Position numbers and translations under genes: made by a program | Shown here: positions 1 through 5,026 of the stretch, one piece after another | Position numbering within the stretch: position 1 is the stretch's first letter | How the letters are laid out: the number at the start of each line of letters is the position of its first letter | The notes under the pieces: model-generated | What the model was told of the DNA's origin: nothing | What the model saw: only the letters and a program-made list of their open reading frames with translations | Databases searched by the model: none | Assembly: GCA_937926105.1 (NCBI GenBank) | Contig: CALANS010000070.1 | Span: forward strand, 1 to 9,331 | DNA: 9,331 nucleotides | From: an uncultured Actinomycetes bacterium | GTDB taxonomy: Bacteria > Actinomycetota > Actinomycetes > Mycobacteriales > Nakamurellaceae | Direction: 5' to 3'

Positions 1-527
1 TCGGCGATGGTGCCGTTGGTGATCCACATTTTGCCGCCGGTCAGGACGAAGCCGTCGCCGTCGCGGTGGGCGCGGGTGCGCATGGAGGCGGGGTCGGAGC
101 CGGCGTCGGGTTCGGTCAGGCCGAAGCAGCCGATGATCTCACCTGCCGCCATGCCGGGCAGGTACTGCTGTTTTTGTTCCTCGGAGCCGTATTTCCAGAT
201 GGGGAACATCGCCAGCGAGCCTTGCACGGACACCAGGGAACGGATACCGGAGTCGGCGGCTTCCAGTTCGAGGCAGGCCAGGCCGTAGGCGACCGCCGAG
301 GTGCCGGCGCAGCCGTAACCCTGCAGGTGCATGCCGAGCAAGCCGGTATCGCCGCACCGCAGGGCGAGCTCGCGGGCGGGCAGCGTGCCCGCCTCGTACC
401 ACCCGGCGACATGAGGCCGGACCGCCGCATCCATCAGACGACGAGTCGCCTCCCGGATCACCAACTCATCCTCACCCAACACCCCATCAACACCCAACAC
501 ATCAAGACGAGACAAGGACGTCGTCAT
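1..527 (-). CDS. gcdH: Acyl-CoA dehydrogenase, glutaryl-CoA dehydrogenase type (3' end cut by window edge)
   Basis: FAD-dependent alpha,beta-dehydrogenation of an acyl-CoA. Members of the glutaryl-CoA dehydrogenase subfamily also decarboxylate glutaryl-CoA to crotonyl-CoA in lysine/tryptophan breakdown. Only the first 175 codons are present. Segments typical of the family are seen in order: GYGCAG at residues 70-75, DSGIRS at 92-97, YGSEEQ at 113-118, the flavin/substrate loop GCFGLTEPDAGSDP at 133-146, and KMWITNG at 166-172. From memory these match human GCDH far better than other acyl-CoA dehydrogenases. The catalytic glutamate lies in the missing C-terminal half, so the exact substrate is not settled. 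The ATG at 527 is the only plausible start, because upstream in-frame codons offer no ATG, GTG or TTG for at least 45 bases. No Shine-Dalgarno sits at the normal distance; the nearest, AGGAG at 572-568, is separated from the ATG by a hairpin (536-564). The gene follows the operon that ends at 639 on the same strand but is set apart by a hairpin, so it may be an independent unit. Confidence 0.85.
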   Translation of the reverse strand, partial: MTTSLSRLDVLGVDGVLGEDELVIREATRRLMDAAVRPHVAGWYEAGTLPARELALRCGDTGLLGMHLQGYGCAGTSAVAYGLACLELEAADSGIRSLVSVQGSLAMFPIWKYGSEEQKQQYLPGMAAGEIIGCFGLTEPDAGSDPASMRTRAHRDGDGFVLTGGKMWITNGTIA

Positions 528-535
528 AGCCGGTG

Positions 536-564
536 GGGTGCTGACAGCGGGACTGCCAGCACCC
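536..564 (-). promoter_or_regulatory. Strong mRNA hairpin between Shine-Dalgarno and start codon of the acyl-CoA dehydrogenase
   Basis: Bases 536-547 pair with 553-564 around a 5-base loop (548-552), giving a 12-bp stem. The one imperfect pair (A544/C556 on the plus strand) becomes a G-U wobble in RNA made from the minus strand, which fits transcription in that direction. In the transcript the order is AGGAG (572-568), 3 bases, hairpin, 8 bases, ATG (527-525). Folding would shorten the effective ribosome-site spacing to about 11 bases. No U-run follows, so a classical intrinsic terminator is less likely. The structure is seen directly; its role in translation is inferred. Confidence 0.5.
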
Positions 565-603
565 GCTCTCCTTTCGTTCGTGATCGATGGGTGGTCGTGC
601 GAG

Positions 604-638
604 CTGCCGCCCGGCGGGCGCCGCCGGCGCGCCGGCAG
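604..638 (-). terminator. GC-rich hairpin directly after the catabolic operon, possible terminator
   Basis: The structure begins at the base after the stop codon of the hydroxyacid dehydrogenase. An outer 6-bp stem (604-609 with 633-638) encloses a perfect 7-bp stem (611-617 with 621-627, loop GCG). The overlapping 623-636 segment is also a perfect 14-bp palindrome. There is no U tract, which is common for actinobacterial terminators. It probably ends or attenuates the four-gene minus-strand operon before the acyl-CoA dehydrogenase, though high GC makes chance structure easy. Confidence 0.4.
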
Positions 639-1601
639 TCAGGCGACCCTGTGCGGGCCGGTGCCCGCCTCGAAGTGCCCCTTCAAGTTGGCGATGGTCA
701 AGTCCGCCATCCGTTCCAGCGCCTGCGGCGTGTTGAAGGCGATGTGCGGGCTGAGCACCACGCCCGGCAACTCACGGTACGGGTGGTCGGTCGGCAGCGG
801 CTCCGGCCGGAACACATCCAGGGCGGCTCGTATCCGCCCGGCGCGCAGCGATTCTTGCAGCGTCACCTCGTCGACCAACTCCGCTCGAGCGGTGTTGACC
901 AGCAGTGCTCCGGTGGGCATGGCGCGAATCAGCTCCGCCGAGACGAGGCCCTCGGTGGCCGGGCACAGGGCCACGTGCAGTGAGACGATGTCGCTGTGCG
1001 CGAACAGTTCCGGCAGCTCCACCAAGTCAATGCTGGACGGCAGATCGCGTGCCCGGTCCGGGTTCCGGGTCCACGCGATCACGCGCGCGCCCCACGCGTC
1101 GAGCATCCGCGCCACCCGTGCGCCGATGCCGCCCAGCCCGACGACGCCGACGGTGGCGCCGTGGATCTCCTGCGACGGCGCTGATTGCGGCCAGGTGCCG
1201 CGGTGCATGGCGGCGTTTGCGGCGGGGATATCCCGCAGCGCCGCCAGCATCAGCGCGACGGTGTGCTCGGCGACGGCGATGTCGCCGTATCCAGGGGTGT
1301 TGTACACGGCGACGCCGTGCTCACGGGCCTGGTCAAGTGAGACGAAGTTGGCGACGCCGGCGCCCATGAATGTCACGGCCTCGATTCCGGGCAGCGCTAG
1401 CACCTCGTCCGGCAACGGCCAACCGACGATCAGCGCCCGCGCCGAGCGGCAGCGTTCCAGGTAGGTCTCGGCGGAGGCGAGTGGCGCATCCGTGTACAGC
1501 CGCAGGCCACCCAGTCCGGCCAGCGCCTCGGCCCTGGGGGCTGAGGCGAACAGCGCGTCGCAGGTCGGATCGCCATCGGGCATCACGATGGTTGCGTTCA
1601 T
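639..1601 (-). CDS. D-isomer-specific 2-hydroxyacid dehydrogenase family protein
   Basis: A 320-residue cytosolic NAD(P)-dependent oxidoreductase interconverting a 2-hydroxyacid and a 2-oxoacid; length is normal for the family (glyoxylate/hydroxypyruvate reductase, phosphoglycerate dehydrogenase, D-lactate dehydrogenase relatives). The Rossmann motif GLGGIG is at residues 155-160. The catalytic triad is recognisable as Arg239 (NTARAELVD), Glu267 (FRPEPLP) and His286 (LSPHIAFN). After the second Rossmann strand (VIAWTRNP, 174-181) there is Arg rather than the usual acidic residue, which in this family points to NADPH; this cofactor choice is inferred. The ATG at 1601 overlaps the kinase stop in an ATGA arrangement and has GAAGGA at 1615-1610 with 8-base spacing. 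A longer in-frame reading to 1679 would overlap the kinase and adds an Arg-rich tail unlike the family. It is the last gene of the operon. Substrate is unknown; with a kinase and a NagB-like enzyme beside it, a sugar acid or its breakdown product is reasonable. Confidence 0.92.
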   Translation of the reverse strand: MNATIVMPDGDPTCDALFASAPRAEALAGLGGLRLYTDAPLASAETYLERCRSARALIVGWPLPDEVLALPGIEAVTFMGAGVANFVSLDQAREHGVAVYNTPGYGDIAVAEHTVALMLAALRDIPAANAAMHRGTWPQSAPSQEIHGATVGVVGLGGIGARVARMLDAWGARVIAWTRNPDRARDLPSSIDLVELPELFAHSDIVSLHVALCPATEGLVSAELIRAMPTGALLVNTARAELVDEVTLQESLRAGRIRAALDVFRPEPLPTDHPYRELPGVVLSPHIAFNTPQALERMADLTIANLKGHFEAGTGPHRVA

Positions 1602-2500
1602 AGCAGGAGTCCTTCGAATGCGGCGCCGATGGGAACCACCTGCGACAGCTCCTCCAGGGTCGGGTAAGAGTCGATGCAATGCCGCCGCTGGACGGACCAG
1701 GACGAGACCAACGTGGCCAACCGTACCGCCTCGGGGAACGTCGACCCGGTCTCCAACGCCGCCGCCAGCGCCCCGTTGAACGCGTCGCCCGCCCCGGTCG
1801 GGTCCACTACGGGTACCTGGAGTGCGGGCTCGCGGCCGCTCGTCCCCTCATGCCACCATTCAGCCCCGCGGGGGCCCTGGGTGACGACGACGGAGTGCGC
1901 GCTGGTCGCCGCGGCGACATCGCGCGCGGTGGGCTCGGCCATGCCGGTCAGCCGCTGCGCCTCGCTCAGGTTCGGCGTGAGGATCGACGCGAACGAGAGG
2001 TCCATCCCGACGAAAGGGTCCACCGGGCTGGGATCGAGGATGACGGTTTCTTCGAAGCTGTGACCGATCTGGACCGTCGCGTCGGGATCCACTTCGCCCT
2101 GCAGCAGCAGGATGCCGGGATCGAGATCGTCGATCGCCGCCGCCACGGATGGCAGATCGACGTCCGCTCCGGGGCCGTTGTGCGTGATGATGAGTTGTTC
2201 GCCGCCAGGAGTCAGCAGGATCATGCTGAAGCCGGCATCCGCGGTGGTGTCGCGGACGTGGCGCACGTCGACGCCCTCCCGCTGTAGGGAGGCCAGCGGC
2301 GAACGGCCCAGGAACGGGGCGCCCCCCCGCCCGATCAGGGCGGTCTTGCGACCCAGCCGTGCGGCCGCCACCAATTGGTTCGCAGCCTTGCCGCCGTCGC
2401 TCACGCTCATGCCGGTGGTGTTGAGGCTCTCGCCCCGGGTCGGCAGCCGATCGACGGTGAGGGTCACGTCGACGATGCACAGTCCGACGGACGCGATCAC
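1598..2500 (-). CDS. PfkB/ribokinase-family carbohydrate kinase
   Basis: A 300-residue cytosolic kinase predicted to transfer phosphate from ATP to a hydroxyl of a sugar, sugar acid or nucleoside. The N-terminal strand ends in an aspartate (Asp11 in GLCIVDVT), usual for substrate binding. PfkB signature 1 is SDGGKAANQLVAAARLG at residues 34-50. The NxxE magnesium/phosphate motif is in TPNLSEAQRL (Asn177, Glu180). Signature 2 is DPTGAGDAFNGALAAAL at 233-249, with Asp239 as catalytic base and GAG as the anion hole. Length is normal and motifs look intact, so it should be active. The overall pattern is closest to ribokinase-like members, but specificity cannot be read from sequence. The GTG start at 2500 overlaps the upstream TGA as GTGA, indicating coupling to the NagB-like gene; there is only a weak GGAA upstream. 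Its own TGA overlaps the next ATG. An open frame runs further upstream to 2839, but that lies inside the NagB-like gene and reads as Arg/His-rich nonsense. Confidence 0.93.
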   Translation of the reverse strand: MIASVGLCIVDVTLTVDRLPTRGESLNTTGMSVSDGGKAANQLVAAARLGRKTALIGRGGAPFLGRSPLASLQREGVDVRHVRDTTADAGFSMILLTPGGEQLIITHNGPGADVDLPSVAAAIDDLDPGILLLQGEVDPDATVQIGHSFEETVILDPSPVDPFVGMDLSFASILTPNLSEAQRLTGMAEPTARDVAAATSAHSVVVTQGPRGAEWWHEGTSGREPALQVPVVDPTGAGDAFNGALAAALETGSTFPEAVRLATLVSSWSVQRRHCIDSYPTLEELSQVVPIGAAFEGLLL

Positions 2501-3390
2501 GGTTCCAGACCCAGGGGTATGGGCGCCGCCGACGCGGCGTCCACCGCGATGTCCACCTGTGGGTGGCCGTGGACCAGCGTGACGGGGTAGTCGACATCGG
2601 GCTCCGTCGTCAGAGCGACGACCCGGACGATGAACTGCTTCCAGGGACCGCCGTCGGTGAGCAGCCGGATCCTGCGCGCGGCCAAGATGTCCGCCATGCC
2701 GACGGTGAGTGCCATCGGTGGGATTGCCTGGGTGTATCCGCCGGTCGTGCGATGCGAATGCGCGACGATGGTGTCTTGCAGCAGCGGGACGACCCGTGTC
2801 TTGGAGGCGGCGAGTTCGGCGACCGAGTACTTGTGCCAACGGGTCGACGGCGGCTCGTTGAAAGCCACATGCCCCCGGTAGCCGAACCCGGCGAACACGG
2901 TATCCAGCCCGCCCTCGGCGGCGATGCGTTCGCTGTACGCGTCAATGTCGCGGATCTCGGGGTAGACGATGTTCTCGGGCAGCGGCCGGAGCTCGGGATC
3001 GAGCAGGTCGTAGAGATTCGCCTGGCAGTAGCCGCGGAAGCTGAACGGGTGGCTCGGCGGGATCTCCCGGCCCTGCCAGTCCAGGAATTCGTCAATATGG
3101 AAGGCGTACACCGATCGCCAGCTGATGCGTTCCCGGTTGCAGATCTCGGCCAGCATCGGATAGTGGCTCTTCGGGCCGACCGGCAGCAGCCACCGGGTGG
3201 GGGCACCCTGGGCGTTGCGGGCGGACAGCTCGTCCGCCATCTCGCGGGCGAGCCACTTGTACAGGGCCGCCTTGTCGTCGAACACCTGCATCGGGTACCG
3301 CGAGCGCGCGATGAGTTCCGGCACCGATGCGGTGAGATCGTCGTGGGTCAGTTCGTTGGCGGTGCGCGCGTAGGTGTGGTTCGTCGGCAC
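2497..3390 (-). CDS. Glucosamine-6-phosphate deaminase/isomerase-like protein (NagB superfamily) with altered active site
   Basis: A 297-residue cytosolic protein of the glucosamine-6-phosphate isomerase / 6-phosphogluconolactonase superfamily. NagB turns glucosamine-6-phosphate into fructose-6-phosphate and ammonia. FHIDEF (97-102) matches the E. coli FNMDEY segment, so Asp100 is equivalent to Asp72. GFGYRGHVAFNEP (168-180) matches GVGNDGHIAFNEP, keeping His174 (His143) and Glu179 (Glu148) but putting Arg172 where E. coli has Asp141. ALTVGMADIL (227-236) matches the conserved ALTVG block. The phosphate loop, TGGTP in E. coli, reads PVGPKSHYP here (70-78). These changes suggest a different substrate or reaction from NagB. 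An N-terminal extension of about 30 residues is present. The GTG at 3390 is chosen because AGGAG sits at 3400-3396 with 5-base spacing. The gene lies 98 bp after the M24 gene and its stop overlaps the kinase start. A sugar-phosphate-like ligand is plausible given the adjacent kinase; deaminase activity is not assured. Confidence 0.85.
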   Translation of the reverse strand: MPTNHTYARTANELTHDDLTASVPELIARSRYPMQVFDDKAALYKWLAREMADELSARNAQGAPTRWLLPVGPKSHYPMLAEICNRERISWRSVYAFHIDEFLDWQGREIPPSHPFSFRGYCQANLYDLLDPELRPLPENIVYPEIRDIDAYSERIAAEGGLDTVFAGFGYRGHVAFNEPPSTRWHKYSVAELAASKTRVVPLLQDTIVAHSHRTTGGYTQAIPPMALTVGMADILAARRIRLLTDGGPWKQFIVRVVALTTEPDVDYPVTLVHGHPQVDIAVDAASAAPIPLGLEP

Positions 3391-3488
3391 GGTCGCTCCT
3401 TGCTTCTTGGTGGTCTTTCGGGGGCCTGGTGCGGATCGCCGCGGCGCTGCCGGGGCGGGTGTCGCCGCGACCCGACGACGGGTTCGGG

Positions 3489-4694
3489 TCAGAGGGTGTA
3501 GGTGTCCATGTGCCGTGACGACAGCATCTCCACGCCGTCGGCATGCACGATGCAACCGTTCTCCCACCGCACGCCGACATCCGGACCCTGGGCGAATGTG
3601 TCGAATTGGAAGGCCATGCCCGGCTGGATCGTGTAGTTGCTGTCGGTCTCGATCCAGGGCCTTTCGGTCTCCATCAGACCCAGCCCGGTGCACGGACCGT
3701 AGAGGAAGGCGTCGTCGCGTCCCCGCTCGGTGAAGAACTGCCGGTAGTTCCGGGCGATCTCCGACGCGTCCGCTCCGGGGCGCAGCCACTGCCGGGTGGC
3801 CAGGTGCGCGTCCCGGCAGAACTCGATCAGGTCGCGGTGCGCCGTGCTCGGTGTCCCGACCACCACTGGCCGTCCCACCCCCGAGGAGTAGCCGTTCACG
3901 CGCGCCGAGATGTTGAGTTGGACCACCTCGTCCCTACCGATCACTCGCGGCGCGGGCCGTGAGATCGCCGGCCGGCTGTTCGGCCCGGACAGGACGTATT
4001 GGGCCATACCCTCGTATTCGGCGCCGTTGGCGTACATGGCTGCCTGGGCAATGCCCACCACCTGCTGTTCCGTGAGGCCGGGACGGAGCCGTTCGAGAAC
4101 TGCGTCCAGCGCGATCTCGGAGACGCGGAACGCGGCGCGCAGATTCTCCGCCTCCCACGCGGACTTGACGATCCGCAGATCACTGATGATCTCGTCCGCG
4201 CGTACCAAAGAGGCCCCCGGCAGGGACTCGCGCAGCTCGTCCATGATCACCAGGTTCGCGGCGAACGAGCCCGCGATACCCACCCGGCGGGGCGACACCA
4301 CCGCCAATTCGCGGAGCACGTCCGCGTAGGTGGCGAGGGCTACCTCGGGGTAGCTCGGGTCGGCCGACTCACGCAGACTGCGGATGCACCGTACCCGGTC
4401 CATTCGTCCGCGCTGCACGGCGAACGCCTCGCTCTCCGGACCGCACAGCAGGATCGGCTCACCGGACGGTGCGAAGGCGGCGGCGCCGCTCTCGAACAAC
4501 GGCCAGTAGTCGGAGACATAGCGCAGCGACGAGAATTCTGACTCGTTGCCGAACACCAGTAGCGCGTCGAGACCGGCGTCGATCAGACCGCGGCGCACCG
4601 CGTCCCAGCGTCGGGCGAGCTCCTCGGCCGGTATCGGCGGCGGTACCACGGGCGAACCCGTGTCCAGGCCGATCCGCGTCCACTGCACAGACAT
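3489..4694 (-). CDS. M24-fold protein (creatinase/Xaa-Pro peptidase family) lacking most metal ligands
   Basis: A 401-residue protein with the two-domain creatinase/prolidase layout: an N-terminal creatinase-type domain (about 25-165) and a C-terminal pita-bread domain (about 175-395). LRIVKSAWEAENLRAA (173-188), RPGLTEQQV (204-212), SGPNSRP (236-242), VNGYSSGVGRP (266-276) and PGMAFQFD (358-365) are family landmarks. Metallopeptidase members bind two metals through Asp, Asp, His, Glu, Glu. By eye those positions here are Asn261, Gly272, Thr336, Asp365 and Glu378, and no histidine occurs from 230 to 285. A dinuclear metal site is therefore unlikely, and the protein may act metal-independently, as creatinase does on a non-peptide C-N bond. 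The name 'metallopeptidase' should not be taken literally. The ATG at 4694 has AGGAG (4706-4702) at 7-base spacing. It is first in the operon, 21 bp downstream of a LacI-type operator. Ectoine hydrolase (DoeA) is another M24 member found near TRAP transporters and is an alternative to test. Confidence 0.88.
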   Translation of the reverse strand: MSVQWTRIGLDTGSPVVPPPIPAEELARRWDAVRRGLIDAGLDALLVFGNESEFSSLRYVSDYWPLFESGAAAFAPSGEPILLCGPESEAFAVQRGRMDRVRCIRSLRESADPSYPEVALATYADVLRELAVVSPRRVGIAGSFAANLVIMDELRESLPGASLVRADEIISDLRIVKSAWEAENLRAAFRVSEIALDAVLERLRPGLTEQQVVGIAQAAMYANGAEYEGMAQYVLSGPNSRPAISRPAPRVIGRDEVVQLNISARVNGYSSGVGRPVVVGTPSTAHRDLIEFCRDAHLATRQWLRPGADASEIARNYRQFFTERGRDDAFLYGPCTGLGLMETERPWIETDSNYTIQPGMAFQFDTFAQGPDVGVRWENGCIVHADGVEMLSSRHMDTYTL

Positions 4695-4714
4695 AGCGTC
4701 ACTCCTGTTGACCC

Positions 4715-4736
4715 GTTACCCAATCGTTTGGGTAAC
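4715..4736. promoter_or_regulatory. LacI/GalR-type operator in front of the M24 operon
   Basis: A 22-bp palindrome with perfect 9-bp arms GTTACCCAA and TTGGGTAAC around TCGT. Counted around the central CG dinucleotide it has 10 of 11 matching pairs. The central CG flanked by A/T and then symmetric arms is the form recognised by LacI-family dimers. It lies from the putative -10 to the start region of the leftward promoter and 21 bp upstream of the M24 start codon, a position suited to repression. The regulator gene is not in the window. Confidence 0.72.
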
Positions 4737-4764
4737 AATGTCACACTTACTTGGGCGGCGTCAA
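4735..4764 (-). promoter_or_regulatory. Putative leftward promoter of the catabolic operon
   Basis: Reading the minus strand, TTGACG (4764-4759) matches the -35 consensus at five of six bases. With an 18-base spacer, CATTGT (4740-4735) is a modest -10, with three of six matches. Transcription would start inside the operator at 4715-4736. The -35 is good and the -10 weak, so the exact start is uncertain. Confidence 0.45.
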
Positions 4765-4831
4765 CTCATCCGTCCAGCCGATGCGATTCCGGTACAGGAG
4801 TATGGCCTGCGACACCGGCGTGATGCAGACA

Positions 4832-4847
4832 ACCTGTCTTAACAGGT
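4832..4847. repeat. 16-bp palindrome, possible regulator site
   Basis: Perfect 6-bp arms ACCTGT and ACAGGT flank CTTA. It sits roughly midway between the two divergent -35 boxes, upstream of both promoters. That suits an activator or auxiliary regulator rather than a terminator. The palindrome is directly visible; function is inferred, and I do not recognise the binding family. Confidence 0.45.
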
Positions 4848-4855
4848 ATTTTGCC

Positions 4856-4871
4856 CTGGCGTTAGCGCCAG
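4856..4871. repeat. Second 16-bp palindrome, possible regulator site or hairpin
   Basis: Perfect 6-bp arms CTGGCG and CGCCAG flank TTAG. It has the same 6-4-6 layout as the palindrome at 4832-4847, with centres 24 bp apart, but the arm sequences are unrelated. It could be a second protein site or a small hairpin if transcribed. Confidence 0.35.
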
Positions 4872-4923
4872 CCGCCCTCGTCGAGGAAGAGGCTCGCTAT
4901 TGATATTCGCTGTGATCGATGTA

Positions 4924-4952
4924 TTGACATGCCGGGCAGCAGCGTTTAGCGT
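4924..4952 (+). promoter_or_regulatory. Putative rightward promoter of the TRAP operon
   Basis: A perfect -35 TTGACA (4924-4929) is followed after 17 bases by TAGCGT (4947-4952), which keeps the three most conserved -10 positions (TAnnnT). Predicted transcription starts near 4959, at the edge of the downstream operator. This leaves a leader of roughly 70 bases before the DctP start. Confidence 0.6.
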
Positions 4953-4959
4953 TGCGCTA

Positions 4960-4981
4960 CCTAGTCAAACGTTTGGGTACT
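4960..4981. promoter_or_regulatory. LacI/GalR-type operator in front of the TRAP operon
   Basis: The core CAAACGTTTG (4966-4975) is a perfect 10-bp palindrome with central CG. The right half CGTTTGGGTA (4970-4979) is identical to 4725-4734 in the other operator, while the left half is less conserved. It lies at +1 of the predicted promoter, a classic repressor position. The shared half-site implies one regulator for both arms; this site should bind more weakly than the near-perfect one at 4715-4736. Confidence 0.65.
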
Positions 4982-5026
4982 GTGCGCGAAGGCATTGCAG
5001 GAACGAACCACTACCTGGGAGGTCCC

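Larger units (their letters stand above)
4695..5026. other. Divergent control region between catabolic operon and TRAP transporter operon
   Basis: This 332-bp gap has no convincing gene. It holds a leftward promoter and operator at its left end, a rightward promoter and operator at its right end, and two different 16-bp perfect-arm palindromes near the middle. It is visibly richer in A/T than the flanking genes. A 33-codon open frame at 4802-4903 has AGGAG only one base from its ATG and is not called. No terminator or riboswitch is recognised. Confidence 0.8.

Noticed and set aside
66..983. 305-codon plus-strand frame across the acyl-CoA dehydrogenase and hydroxyacid dehydrogenase
   Set aside because: It lies opposite two genes with clear family motifs, crosses their intergenic hairpins and shows no domain.
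1602..1679. Longer N-terminus for the hydroxyacid dehydrogenase
   Set aside because: The extra 26 residues are Arg/Gly-rich, overlap the kinase, and lack the ribosome site seen before the ATG at 1601.
4735..4754. Possible GlxR/CRP-type site (TGTGA half on the minus strand)
   Set aside because: The second half reads TACCC rather than TCACA, so only half the site is present.
4802..4903. 33-codon plus-strand ORF spanning both central palindromes, possible leader peptide
   Set aside because: AGGAG is only one base from the ATG, no promoter precedes it, it stops before the -35 of the TRAP promoter, and the peptide resembles nothing known.
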